Below, in pieces: positions 34,932-45,000 of a stretch of DNA of 64,000 nucleotides. The stretch comes from Pelomonas saccharophila_A (GTDB lineage: Bacteria; Pseudomonadota; Gammaproteobacteria; Burkholderiales; Burkholderiaceae_C): contig NZ_JAVDXU010000002.1 of NCBI RefSeq assembly GCF_031458095.1, positions 1,178,001-1,242,000 on the forward strand, written 5' to 3'. Under the pieces are notes generated by a model. It was not told the origin of the DNA, did not search any database, and saw only the letters and a program-made list of their open reading frames with translations. Each line of letters opens with the position of its first letter. The first letter of the stretch is position 1. Position numbers and translations under genes: made by a program.

Positions 34932-35045
34932 ACTTTTTTCTCCCTTGCTGTTCTGGCGGCTGTCTTTATACCGGTTCAGCCGGCGACTGCTAACGCTTCA
35001 TGCCGTTGGGTGCGTCGCTCTGGTGGCGTTGACGTGGTCGTGCGC

Positions 35046-36203
35046 TCAAGCGCCCAGCAGTTCACCTATGGGCTGCAGCCCGTCCACCCGGTCGCACACG
35101 GCCTTGGCGCTGGCCAGGATGGGCACGCCCAGCAGCAGGCCCCACAGCCCCCAAAGCCAGCCGAAGGCCAGTACGCCGATGAAGACGGCGACCGGGTTCA
35201 TGCGGCTGCTGCGGCTGCTCAGGTACGGCATCAGCAGATTGCCCGACAGCGTGTGCACGCCCAGCGCAATGCCTGACACCAGCAGTGCCATGTCAACGCT
35301 GCCGAACTGCACGAAGCTCATCAGGCCGGCGCTGGTGGTCAGCACGGCGGCGCCGATGTAGGGAATGAAGTCCCCCACGAAGGCCACCACGCCCCAGACG
35401 GCGGCGTGCTCGACGCCCACGGCCGTGAAGGCCAGCCAGATGGTCAGGCCCACCACGGCGCTGGTGAACACCTGCACCAGCAGATAGCGCTGGATCTGGT
35501 CGCCTATCTCGTCCAGGGTCTGGACGGTCAGGCGGCGCTTGGCAAAGGTCGGGCCGGCCAGATGCACGAGCTTGCGCCGGAAGGTGTCTCCGGCCGCCAG
35601 CAGGAAGAAGGCGATGAACACCACCACCGTGGCCGCGCCCGCCATGGCCAGCAGGCCCACCGTGCCGGTCCACAGATAGTCGTGCAGGTTGAAGCGCGGC
35701 CGCTCGACGACGACGCGGGTGATGCCGCGCGGAGGGGCCGTTGACGGTACCAGGGCGCTGGACTCGGCCGCCTGCTCCAGCTGCGTGGCGGCCTTCTGCA
35801 CCTGGTCCAGTGCGCTGCCGCCGCCGGGCCGGCGGGACGCGATGGCTGCCTTCACCTTTTCGGCGGCGACGGGCAGCGATTCCAGCAGCTTGCTGGCGTC
35901 GTCCGACAGGGCGTAGCCCGTCCAGCCCACGCCACCCACCAGGCCCAGCAGCAGCACAGCCGCGGCCAGGGCGCGGGGCAGCCGCAGGCGCTGCAGCCGG
36001 TCGACCAGGGGATCCAGCGCGTAACTCAGCATCACGCCGAGCAGCATGGGCACGAAGAAGGCGCCGGCCCCATGCAGGGCGAACAGTACCGCCACCAGCG
36101 CCAGCACCGCCAGCGACAGGCTGCGCACGTCCACCGGCATGTGCAGGTGCAGCGGCTCGCCGGTGGGCGGGGCGGGGTCGATGCGGGAGGGAAGGGCGCT
36201 CAT
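35046..36203 (-). CDS. AI-2E family (PerM/YdiK-like) membrane transporter
   Basis: A 385-residue inner-membrane protein with about eight helices and the family motifs FFVPMLLGVMLSYALDPLVD near the N-terminus and FVGDFIPYIGAAVLTTSAGL plus LMPYLSSRSSRMNPVAV in the second half. AI-2E proteins are putative exporters; quorum-signal export is proven for few. The ATG at 36203 lies in a 127-bp divergent region shared with the YihY-type gene at 36331. Confidence 0.88.
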   Translation of the reverse strand: MSALPSRIDPAPPTGEPLHLHMPVDVRSLSLAVLALVAVLFALHGAGAFFVPMLLGVMLSYALDPLVDRLQRLRLPRALAAAVLLLGLVGGVGWTGYALSDDASKLLESLPVAAEKVKAAIASRRPGGGSALDQVQKAATQLEQAAESSALVPSTAPPRGITRVVVERPRFNLHDYLWTGTVGLLAMAGAATVVVFIAFFLLAAGDTFRRKLVHLAGPTFAKRRLTVQTLDEIGDQIQRYLLVQVFTSAVVGLTIWLAFTAVGVEHAAVWGVVAFVGDFIPYIGAAVLTTSAGLMSFVQFGSVDMALLVSGIALGVHTLSGNLLMPYLSSRSSRMNPVAVFIGVLAFGWLWGLWGLLLGVPILASAKAVCDRVDGLQPIGELLGA

Positions 36204-36330
36204 GAGACGGCAGCGTACGCGCTGTTACACCCGCTGTGCGGGCCCGCCGCGCGTGTCACGGCGTCGTCCGACAAGGGGGCGTTGCGGGCGCCGACAAGCC
36301 GCGTGGCCGGCTCGGGCCGACCCTGGCGGC

Positions 36331-37206
36331 ATGCATCTTTTCACCCACAGGTTTGCGCGCCAGACCGCGCGCGTGCTGCACAACCCCTGGGGCTTTGCCT
36401 GGCAGACGTTGAAGGCTTTCCGCGCCAACCAGGGCCTGCTGCTGGCTGGCGCGGTGGCCTATTACGCACTGCTGTCCATCGTGCCGCTGCTCATCCTCAG
36501 CGTCATCGCGCTGTCGCACTGGGTGGACCAGGCGCGGCTGCTGCAGACGGTGGGCCGCTACCTGGAATGGCTGGTGCCGGGTCAGTCGACGGCCGTGGTG
36601 ACCGAGCTGGCGCGCTTCCTGGCCCATCGCGAGGTGATGGGCTGGGTGCTGCTGGTCAGCATGCTGTTCTTCAGCTCCCTGGCCTTCTCGGTGCTGGAGA
36701 GCGCGATGGCGGTGATCTTCCATCACCGGCGCAAGCTGCAGCAGCGCCACTTCCTGACGTCGGCCCTGATTCCCTACCTCTACATCCTCTGCCTGAGCCT
36801 GGGCCTGCTGCTGGTGACGCTGGTGGCGGGGCGCTTCCAGGCCCTGGGCCAGCGCGAGGTGGAGTTGCTGGGCCTGAGCTGGTCGCTGGACGGCGTCTCC
36901 GGCCTCATGCTGTATCTGCTGGGCTTTGCGGGCGAGGTCTTCGTGCTGGCCTCGGTCTATATGGTCATGCCCGGCGGCCGGCCCTCGCTGCCGCTGGCCC
37001 TGATCGGCGCGCTGGCGGCGGCCCTGCTGTGGGAGCTGTCGCGCCATGTGCTGGTCTGGTACTTCGGCACCCTGTCGCAGATAGGCACCGTCTACGGCTC
37101 GCTCACCACGGCCATCGCCGTGCTGCTGAGCCTGGAGATCGGCGCCACGCTGCTGCTGTTCGGCGCCCAGGTCATTGCGGAGTTCGAGCGGCTGGACGCG
37201 CCTTGA
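36331..37206 (+). CDS. YihY/BrkB family membrane protein
   Basis: A 291-residue inner-membrane protein with six predicted helices and the YihY signature AGAVAYYALLSIVPLLILSV, followed by LSLEIGATLLLFGAQVIAEF near the end. The family was once called ribonuclease BN but is now considered a membrane protein of unclear function. The ATG at 36331 is preferred over an in-frame start inside the divergent gene. Its end overlaps the convergent YgjV-like gene by 35 bp. Confidence 0.88.
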   Translation: MHLFTHRFARQTARVLHNPWGFAWQTLKAFRANQGLLLAGAVAYYALLSIVPLLILSVIALSHWVDQARLLQTVGRYLEWLVPGQSTAVVTELARFLAHREVMGWVLLVSMLFFSSLAFSVLESAMAVIFHHRRKLQQRHFLTSALIPYLYILCLSLGLLLVTLVAGRFQALGQREVELLGLSWSLDGVSGLMLYLLGFAGEVFVLASVYMVMPGGRPSLPLALIGALAAALLWELSRHVLVWYFGTLSQIGTVYGSLTTAIAVLLSLEIGATLLLFGAQVIAEFERLDAP

Positions 37207-37693
37207 GCATGCGGATGATCGTCGTGGCGTTGATGAGCGCGATGACGACCTCCAGCGCCGTGCCGCCGATGGAGCCGACGATCAGGTTGTTGGCGATCCA
37301 CAGGCCCGTGCCGCACATCATCAGCAGGCGCATCGGGATGCCTTGCAGCGTGAACAGGGCGATGGTGCCCAGGCAGGAGGCCGTCAACGGCAGCCAGTCG
37401 CTGGGCTTGGACGCGATGGCCAGGCCAAAGCCGATATTGGCCGCGACCACGCCCACCGCCACCCACTTCGATCGCGTGTACAGCGACAGCAGCGAGCGCA
37501 GCATGGACAGCGACAAGCTCGCCACCGCCGTCGGGTTGCCCAGCAGCGCGAAGTGGGCGATGTAGGCGATGCACTCGCCCGTCATGAACCACTTGAAGCG
37601 GCGGTCGTCGGTCTGCAGGAAACAGGCGACGCCGAGGACGAAGGCGACATAGCCCAGCAATTGGGCGGGCGAGAACCAGTCGTTGGCGAACAT
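37172..37693 (-). CDS. YgjV family inner-membrane protein
   Basis: A 173-residue protein with five to six predicted helices. The N-terminal WFSPAQLLGYVAFVLGVACF followed by LQTDDRRFKWFMTGECIAYI and ALLGNPTAVASLSLSMLRS match the YgjV/YgjV-like pattern. The start at 37693 begins this pattern; the longer in-frame start at 37798 adds a basic, unconserved leader. Its function is unknown. Its stop lies within the end of the YihY-type gene. Confidence 0.75.
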   Translation of the reverse strand: MFANDWFSPAQLLGYVAFVLGVACFLQTDDRRFKWFMTGECIAYIAHFALLGNPTAVASLSLSMLRSLLSLYTRSKWVAVGVVAANIGFGLAIASKPSDWLPLTASCLGTIALFTLQGIPMRLLMMCGTGLWIANNLIVGSIGGTALEVVIALINATTIIRMLKARPAARTPQ

Positions 37694-37921
37694 GCGGGCA
37701 GGGCGTTGGCCCCCTCGAACTAGGGAGGCGTCTCGGCGGGGCCTGGATTGTCCCGCCGACGCCAGGAAAGCCAGGCTTCGCGCGACGCCTATCCGCATTC
37801 CCGGTGGTTATGCGCCCCGCTCGAATTGGCAGCGGGCTCGCGGACTAACCCGGTGTTGCGTGAACAGCCGTTTGCGGACCATGCGCCCGCCTCAGCTCCG
37901 CGACGCCGTCGCCCGCCTGCC

Positions 37922-38557
37922 ATGACCCTCCAGAAGACGCTGTTCGCCGCCATCGCCCTGACGGGCCTGTTGAGCGGCATGCCGGCCCGGGCCGAACTCC
38001 AACTGCGCGCCAACGGCAGCATGGTCTATGACACCGCCAGCCACCTGACCTGGATTGCCGACGCCAGCATCGGTGGCCTGCGCACCCAGGCCGATGCCAT
38101 GCAGTGGGCGGCGGGCTTGAGCTTTGGCGGCTTCGATGACTGGCGCCTGCCCAGCGTCGCACCGGTCAACGGCATTGCGCTGCAGCTCGACTATTCCGAC
38201 GACGGCTCCACCGACATCGGCATCAACAACGCCGGCAGCAACAGCGAGTTCGGCCACCTCTACTACACCAGCCTCGGCAACACTGCCGCCGGGCTGGCGC
38301 AGACGGGCCCCTTCAGCGGCCTGGTCGATCCGAACAACGCCGTCGGTCCCGTGTTCTGGACCGGCACGGCGGGCGAGCCGGGCTGGGGCCTGGCCTTCTT
38401 CATCGGCATGGGCGCCCAGGACCAGCTCGCCAGCGACACCCTGGCCCGGGCCTGGGCCGTGCGCGTGGGCGACGTGGTCGCCGTGCCGGAACCGGGCAGC
38501 GTGGCGCTGACGCTGGTCGGACTGCTGGCCATCGCGGTGCGCCGCCGTGCCCACTGA
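37922..38557 (+). CDS. PEP-CTERM exported protein with DUF1566-like domain
   Basis: A 211-residue exported protein. A signal peptide ends near GMPARA; residues about 30-180 carry the DUF1566 pattern (VYDTASHLTWIADAS, GGFDDWRLPSV, VFWTGT, ARAWAVRVG). The C-terminus is a canonical PEP-CTERM sorting tag: VPEPGSVAL, a hydrophobic helix and a basic RRRAH end. PEP-CTERM proteins are processed by exosortase and often belong to extracellular polymer layers. The exosortase is not in this window. The next gene follows 10 bp later. Confidence 0.88.
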   Translation: MTLQKTLFAAIALTGLLSGMPARAELQLRANGSMVYDTASHLTWIADASIGGLRTQADAMQWAAGLSFGGFDDWRLPSVAPVNGIALQLDYSDDGSTDIGINNAGSNSEFGHLYYTSLGNTAAGLAQTGPFSGLVDPNNAVGPVFWTGTAGEPGWGLAFFIGMGAQDQLASDTLARAWAVRVGDVVAVPEPGSVALTLVGLLAIAVRRRAH

Positions 38558-38567
38558 GGAGACGAGC

Positions 38568-40613
38568 ATGAAGCAACTCCTCGCCATCCTCTGCCTCGCC
38601 GTCGGCGGCCTTGCCCACGCCGGCTACACCGCCACGCCCAACGACTGGGCCTGCACCAACAAGGTCGGCGGCACCTGGACCCACGGCCGCGCCCCCTCGG
38701 GCTGCGACGCCAATGCCTTCGGCCCCGACAGCTTCGTGCGCGGCAACTACGGCGGCGTCATCTTCAGCGACGCCTCCGCCAATCTCGTCGACGAGCGCAA
38801 GCGCTATATGCAGGCCATGTACCCGGCCATCCGCGACGCCAGCGAGCGCTATCTGCGCTCGCGCAAGCCGGCGGTGTCCGCGCGCGAGCTGGAGGCCTTC
38901 CAGCGCGGCACCTTTGCGACGCTGCGCCAGGAGACCTTCTGGTCGCACTACCGCGATGCCCAGACCGCCGCCGGCCAGCCCTGGATGCTGAAGATGATGC
39001 GCGGCGACAGCGGCCATGGCCACGGCATGATGCAGGTCGACGACCGCTATCACTTCGTCCAGCTCCAGCAAGGCAAGGGCTGGAACATGATGCAGAACTT
39101 CACCTATGCCATCGACATCTACTACGCCGCGTGGGAGTCCGCACCCGCCAGCTGCCTGGGCGGCGTGACTTCGCCGACCGGCACCGCGGCCGAGGTGGAC
39201 GAATACTGGCGCAGCCGCGCGCGCTCGGCCTGGTCGGCCTACAACGGCGGCCCGACCAAGGTCTGCCGCTGGCAGAACACGGCCGACGTCAACGTCGCCA
39301 AGGACAACGGCTACCGCGACAACTTCGACGCGCGGCTCTGGCTGGTCGACATTGCCGACCTCAACAAGGCCGCCGGCATCGACGTCGCCTGCCTGATGGA
39401 CGACGGGCCGCAATGTCCGGTGCCGGTGGGCGGCGCGGTCGAGGCCGGCAAGCTGCTGCAGGTCGGCAGCGCCGCCTGCGTGCTCAATGCCGGCACGCTG
39501 GAATGCGTGGACGATGTGCGCGACGCCGCCTGCCTCGCCGGCCGCGCGCCCTTCGACGAGAACGGCATCGTGCAGGTCTATGTGGCGCAGACGGCCGGCT
39601 ATGCCCGCATTGACCACAACCGCCATCAGCTTTGCCGCTCCCAGGTCGCGGGCCTGCAGTCCCTGGCCAGCGCCATCGCCACACTGCAGCCGTTGGAGCT
39701 GCGCTCGGCCCCCAACGGCATGGTGCTGGGCCTGGCGGCGGCCGGCAGCTACCAGGTGCTGGACTTCATGGTCAGCGGTGCGCAGCAGCAAAAGCGCCTC
39801 TACCGCATCCGTGCCGACATCAACGGCGTGCTGGCCGACGGCTGGATCGACGCCGGTGACGCGGCCAGCCATGCCGGCATTGCCGTCGGCGCGGCTCCCG
39901 CGGGTCCGGGCGCCATCGCCTATGCGGGCGACTGGGTCAAGGTCGTGCCCAATCTCAATATGCGGGCCACGCCCGGTGGCGGCCTGCTGGTCGCCATTCC
40001 GGCCAATACCGCCGTGCAGGTCAAGGAGGTGTTCGGCACCGCCTCGGCCAACAACCTCTACTACCGCGTCGAGTACCTGCACAACGACGGCGTGCTGCGC
40101 GAGGGCTGGATCTTTGCGGGCAACCTCTACCCCGCGTCGACGCTGGCGAACTGGGCTCTGCCCACGGCGGCGCCCTCCGCGCACAAGCATGCCCATTGCC
40201 CCAACGGCACGCGCTACGACTCTCATCTGCGCCAGTGCATGAGCGCCAGCCAGACCTATGGCCCCTTCACGGCGGCGACCGTGCAGGCCTGCGTGGATGG
40301 CGGCGGCGGCGCCGTCTGCACGGCCAACCGCGCGACTGTCGTCGACGGCGTCGCGCTGGCCATGCCGATCTGGAGCAAGACCCTGGCAACGGCCGCCACT
40401 GGCAATGGCGACTGCCCGCGCGGCGCGGCGCGCTCGATGGCGCATCGCTTCCACTGCACGGAGGCCGTCACGCGAAACGGCGCTGCTGAGATCGATGTCT
40501 ACGGCCCCTTCGGTACGGCCCTCGTCAATGCCTGCCTGGCGCGGTCAGGCAATGCCGCGTATTGCCGGACCAACCGCTGGCCAGCGGCCGCCTTCCTCTC
40601 GCTGCAACCCTGA
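38568..40613 (+). CDS. Secreted lysozyme-like (lytic transglycosylase-like) protein with SH3-type region
   Basis: A 681-residue exported protein with signal peptide (to about residue 19, GLAHA). Residues about 75-260 resemble a lysozyme-fold: RQETFWSHYRDA supplies a catalytic-type Glu, GHGHGMMQVDDRYHF resembles the G-L-M-Q-V motif of lytic transglycosylases, and WSAYNGGPTKVCRW matches the 'AYNGG' motif. Residues about 450-535 form an SH3b-like segment (VKVVPNLNMRATPGG). The C-terminus has two similar Cys-containing segments (TYGPFTAATVQACVDGGGGA and YGPFGTALVNACLARSGNAA). Peptidoglycan cleavage is likely; the target is unknown. A GAGGAG site precedes the ATG. It follows the PEP-CTERM gene by 10 bp. 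Confidence 0.8.
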   Translation: MKQLLAILCLAVGGLAHAGYTATPNDWACTNKVGGTWTHGRAPSGCDANAFGPDSFVRGNYGGVIFSDASANLVDERKRYMQAMYPAIRDASERYLRSRKPAVSARELEAFQRGTFATLRQETFWSHYRDAQTAAGQPWMLKMMRGDSGHGHGMMQVDDRYHFVQLQQGKGWNMMQNFTYAIDIYYAAWESAPASCLGGVTSPTGTAAEVDEYWRSRARSAWSAYNGGPTKVCRWQNTADVNVAKDNGYRDNFDARLWLVDIADLNKAAGIDVACLMDDGPQCPVPVGGAVEAGKLLQVGSAACVLNAGTLECVDDVRDAACLAGRAPFDENGIVQVYVAQTAGYARIDHNRHQLCRSQVAGLQSLASAIATLQPLELRSAPNGMVLGLAAAGSYQVLDFMVSGAQQQKRLYRIRADINGVLADGWIDAGDAASHAGIAVGAAPAGPGAIAYAGDWVKVVPNLNMRATPGGGLLVAIPANTAVQVKEVFGTASANNLYYRVEYLHNDGVLREGWIFAGNLYPASTLANWALPTAAPSAHKHAHCPNGTRYDSHLRQCMSASQTYGPFTAATVQACVDGGGGAVCTANRATVVDGVALAMPIWSKTLATAATGNGDCPRGAARSMAHRFHCTEAVTRNGAAEIDVYGPFGTALVNACLARSGNAAYCRTNRWPAAAFLSLQP

Positions 40614-40616
40614 ATC

Positions 40617-41387
40617 ATGAAGGCCTGGCCCCTGCTGACCGCCGCCCTGGCCGCTGTAGGCGTGGGCCTGTGGTGGTTCGAAGGCAGCGAAGCCCTGCCC
40701 GTGGTGGCGGTGGCACCGGTGGCACCGCGGGCCTTGCAGCCCGTGGCCGCTGCCAGCGCCGCGCCGACGGCAGCGCCGGTCGCCGCCACCGCCGTTGAAA
40801 CGGCGGCCGTCGCGTCGCTGAGCATCGCGCCGCCGGCCCAGGCCCTGCGCACGCTGACTCGCTGCTACGCCGCCGACAGTTGCCGCCTGACCCGCGGCGA
40901 AGGCATGGACGAGCACTTCGAGGTGGTGCGCCTGCTGCTCGAGCAGCTGGACCGCCTGGCCACCCACGGCAGCCCGGCCGAGCAGGCCGCCTGGGCGCGC
41001 GAGCTGCTGGCCTTTCCCGATGGCCATGTGCAGGCAGCTGCCCTGGCGCTGGCGGCCAGGCTGCCGCCGTCGGCCGAGACCGCTGCGGCCGCCGTGTCCG
41101 CACTCGCCAAGACCTATGACGCCGTGCTGCTCGGCAAGGCCTACCCGGTGCTGCGCCAATGGCAGCAGCTCGGCCTCACCAGCGGCTATGACGACATGTT
41201 TGTCGGCCTCGTGCACACCGGCGGCTGGCAGGCCGCGCAATCGGTAGCCGAGAACGTGGGCCCCTTCCTGAATGCCGGCAATGTCGGCCGCTTCGAGCAG
41301 GTGGCGCGCGAGCTACAACCCGGCGCCCGCCAGCAGGCCCTGCTGCGCACCCTGCGCGACCACGAACTGCAGCGCCGCGGCGGCTGA
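40617..41387 (+). CDS. Hypothetical membrane-anchored periplasmic protein
   Basis: I do not recognise this 256-residue protein. It has a single N-terminal hydrophobic anchor (LLTAALAAVGVGLWWF), an Ala/Pro/Val-rich linker (about residues 25-75) and a helical C-terminal domain (about 80-250) with two cysteines (CYAADSC). The helical domain resembles TPR- or HEAT-like repeats without a clear motif. It follows the lysozyme-like gene by 3 bp and is probably co-transcribed with it, so an envelope role is likely. Confidence 0.68.
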   Translation: MKAWPLLTAALAAVGVGLWWFEGSEALPVVAVAPVAPRALQPVAAASAAPTAAPVAATAVETAAVASLSIAPPAQALRTLTRCYAADSCRLTRGEGMDEHFEVVRLLLEQLDRLATHGSPAEQAAWARELLAFPDGHVQAAALALAARLPPSAETAAAAVSALAKTYDAVLLGKAYPVLRQWQQLGLTSGYDDMFVGLVHTGGWQAAQSVAENVGPFLNAGNVGRFEQVARELQPGARQQALLRTLRDHELQRRGG

Positions 41388-41398
41388 CCGCGGTGCTT

Positions 41399-41998
41399 CT
41401 AGGGGCGGCGCAAGCCGTCCAGTTGTTCGACGGAAGCCTGAAGCAAGTCCCCGACCAGGGCCAGCAGCCGGTCGCGCTCCGGCGCCCTGCGCGCCGGCTG
41501 GGCATCGGCAGGGTCCGCTTCGCTGTCCAGCAGCTGGTGAAACGGCAGATCCAGCGGCAAGCCTTCCATCACACCGCGAGGCCCCTGCGGCAGGCCGTCC
41601 TGAGGCGTGGAGGGACGTTCGGTCAGGTCGATCATCGTCCCGACCATGCGCACGGCCCGCCCCTCGCCGCAGCGCGCAATGACGCGGCCGCGGGAGTGCA
41701 CCAGACGATAGCCGGAGCCATTGCTGCGCAGCCGGAACCTGGCCTCGTAGCCGGGCTGGCTGCCCTGGGCATGGGCCCGCAGCGCCGCCAGCATGCCCTG
41801 CAGGTCCTCAGGGTGGACCCGGCAGCGCCAGAAGTGCGTGCTGTCGGCACTGTGAGGCGCCGGAAATCCCAGCCGCTGCTTCCACTGCGGCGAATAGTGA
41901 ACGGTCTCGAGTTCCGGGCGAAGGTCCCAGACACCAAGCTCACCCGCCGCGATGGCCTGTCGCCAGCGGATCTCGAACGGTTGCTGCTGCATGGGCAT
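41399..41998 (-). CDS. PAS-domain protein
   Basis: A 199-residue protein with one PAS domain (PAS_3-like, residues about 10-125): GELGVWDLRPELETVHYSPQ, then WKQRLGF, the HPED motif and the ending VGTMIDLTERP typical of PAS-PAC. No output domain follows; the remaining 70 residues are polar and helical. It could be a remnant of a sensor kinase or cyclase, or a stand-alone sensor. The ATG at 41998 or 41992 is possible; no ribosome-binding site decides. It lies 46 bp after the large membrane protein on the same strand. Confidence 0.72.
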   Translation of the reverse strand: MPMQQQPFEIRWRQAIAAGELGVWDLRPELETVHYSPQWKQRLGFPAPHSADSTHFWRCRVHPEDLQGMLAALRAHAQGSQPGYEARFRLRSNGSGYRLVHSRGRVIARCGEGRAVRMVGTMIDLTERPSTPQDGLPQGPRGVMEGLPLDLPFHQLLDSEADPADAQPARRAPERDRLLALVGDLLQASVEQLDGLRRP

Positions 41999-42044
41999 GG
42001 GGGGATTGTGAGGGCCCGGTGCCTTGCCCTGCCGCAGCTGGGTC

Positions 42045-45000
42045 CTACTGCACGTCGGCCGGTGCCTGGCGGGCATCGTCCGTCACCGGGATCTGCGCCG
42101 GCTTGGCCGGCCACGACCCGCCCTCGCTGAAGGCCTTCCAAGCCCAATTCACCCAGCGCAGCAGCGACGCCGCCAGCCACAGCGCCCAGGCCAGCATCAG
42201 CACGCGGTAGAGCCAGACGGGTGCGCTCAGCACCCAGGCATTGGCCGTGTGCTCGGTGAAGCGGTCGGACGTCCAGATCAGCATATGGCTGCTCGATTGC
42301 GGCCCGGCGACCAGCAGGTCCGGATATCCGAGCAGGCCAGTGCGCAGTACGTCCAGCAGGGCGCCCAGGGCCAGCAGCGTCCACAGCACCAGCAGCAACT
42401 GCACGAGGATGCGCAGCCAGCGCGCCGCGTTCGGCAGGGCCTGCGTCCAGCGCCGGCGCGCCTCCAGCAGTGCAAACCAGGCGGCCAGCAGCACCAGGGC
42501 CCACAGCGACACCGGCGCCACGCCCAGGGCCAGGATGAGCCAGGCCGGCCGGGCCATGACGCCCGGCAGGCCGCGCGGGGCGAACCATGCGATCACGAGC
42601 ACGACGACGAGCACGCCCCAGATCAGCACGGCCGGCCCCATCAGCGGTCCGCCAACGGCCAGCACGATACGGTCCTGCGGCACGTTGAGCATCAGCTCGT
42701 CGTTGACCCCGGCCAGGCCCAGCGCCAGACCCGGGTGGCGCCACAGCGTTCCCATGCCGTCGGGCTCGCGCCAGACCAGGTTCACCTGCTGCTCGCCCGG
42801 CGTCAGCGGCAGGCTCAGTGCGCCATCGCGCGGCTGCAAGGGCAGCACATTGCCATTGATTCGAACGCTGAGCAGCTCGGCGCCGGCCGGCAGCTTCAGC
42901 ACATGGGGCCCGCCGAGGCTGGCGCGCAGCTTCAGGTCCAGCCCGACGTCGCTGCTGCGCTCGCCGGGCGAGATGGAGGTCCGTGCGCTGTCCAGCGTCA
43001 GCGTCTGGCCGGGAATGCCGGCGGGCTTGCGCACGCTGAGCTTCAGCGTCTCGCCGGGCCAGGGCCGCCACTCGGGCTGCCACTGGCCACCCTGCTGCAG
43101 GGCCGTCGCGGCCAGGCCGCTGGCCTCCACATGCCATTGCGTGGAGGCGTCCACGGTCCAGCGCTCGACCTGGTTCATCTCCTTGCCGGCCAGCAGCGTC
43201 AGCGCTTCGCTGGGCTTCAAGGTGCTGGCGACGTCGGCCTCCTCCTCGCCGCCAAGCTGCAGGCTGGCGACGCCGCCGTCGACCGTCACGCGGGCATCGC
43301 TGACAGCCTCGCCGGGCAGCAGGGCCCAGCGCACGCGCAGCGGCGCGCGGCTGGGGGCCAGGCGCTGGATATGGGTCTGCACCTGCCAGCGCAGGCCGAG
43401 CTGCAACAACCTCTCCACGCGCACCAGCGGCGGCAGCGCGTCGCGCTGGGTGCCGGCGTCCTCGCGGCGGGCGCTGCCGGAGCCGGCCTCGCGGCTCAGC
43501 GTGATCGCGCCGGTGCTTTCGCCGCGCGGGTCCAGGCCGGCCAGGGCCCAGCCTTTCAGATCACTCTGCAGCGCGCGCGGCGGCAGCGGCAGGGCGATGT
43601 CCAGGCCGCTGGCGCCGCCCACGTCGGCACTCAGCACGACCTGGTGCACGCCGGCCGGCACGGCGACGAAGAGCTGGCCTTCGTCGTCGCGCCGCGTCGC
43701 GGCGGTCTGGCCATCCAGCGTGATGCTGCCCGGCTGCCAGCCGGTGCCCTGGCCGGGCAGCGGCACGGCGACCAGGGCCTGGGCATGGATCTCGGCGCGC
43801 AATTGCACGGTCGAGCCCGAGGCGCTGACGAAGAGGCGCGCCAGCTCGGCGCAGCGCGGCAGGCAGTCGGGCGGCGCGGCGAGCTTGTCGCGCAGGGTCT
43901 TGAGCTGCTCTTCGCTGGGCCAGCCGGCAGCCTGGGCTTCGCTGGGTGGCGGCGCCAGGCCCAGCAACAGCAGGGCCGCCGCGACGGCGCCGGCGGCCCT
44001 GCGCGGCGCGCGCAGCTGCGGCGGCTTCAGGCCGGTGACGACGATGAGGGCCAGGGCCAGCAGGACCAGGCCGCCGAGCTTCATCAGCGCCGTCGCCCAG
44101 GGCGGCAGCAGCCACAGGTGCAGGGTCTGCTCCGGCGTGACAGGGCCGCTCCAAGCCAGGCGGTAGCTGCGCCAGGACCAAGTCGGCAGGCCGGGGCCGG
44201 TCTGCACGCGGGCATTCGGGTCGACGCGCTCCATGGCGCTGCTGCTGCCGGAGAGGGGCTTCTTCGCCGGCGGCGGCGATGCGATCTGGTAGGCGGGCGG
44301 CGGCAAGACCTTCTCTTCGACGATGCGCACCTCGGCAGGCGCCGGGGCGGCGCGCTCCGCCATGGCGAGGCTGGCCTGGAAGCGCGGGGTGTCCAGGCTG
44401 GGGTAGATCGCCTCCCTGACCTGCTGCACGGCAAAAGGGAGCATCAGCAGGGCCAGCATGGCGGCGACCGCGAGGCGGCCGCGTGCAAAGGCCGATTGCG
44501 CCCGGCCCGCAGGCAGCACGCGGGCCAGGGCTGTCAGGCCCAGCAGGCCGAACCACAGCGACGCCGCCGGGCTGCCGGGGGTATGCCAGGTCAGCACCAG
44601 CGCCAAACCCAGCAACACGCCGACGCGCCAACCCAGCAGGCGGTAGGCCGCCAGGGCGGCCAGCAGCACGAAGAAGAAGTCCCACAGCGTCCACATCGCG
44701 ACCCAGGCGCCTTCGGCGCTGCTCGGCCCTTGCGCATGCAGCAACCGCCAGCCAGGGGGCAGCTGCAGCAGGGTCTGCAGCCGGTCCACGCTGAGGCTCC
44801 AGCCGCTGGCGGGCAGGGCGCCGTCGGCGGGCCAGCGGCTGTCGGCCTCGATGACCGTGCTGCGGTCGCGCACCTCGAAGCCGGCGGGCCCGTCGCCGGC
44901 CAGCCGGGTGATGGGCTGGTCCTGGCTGTTGAGGGCCGCACGCCCGAGCTGGCCCGGAGCGGGCATGGCCAGGCGCGAGCTGGCCGACAGGCTGCCCTCG

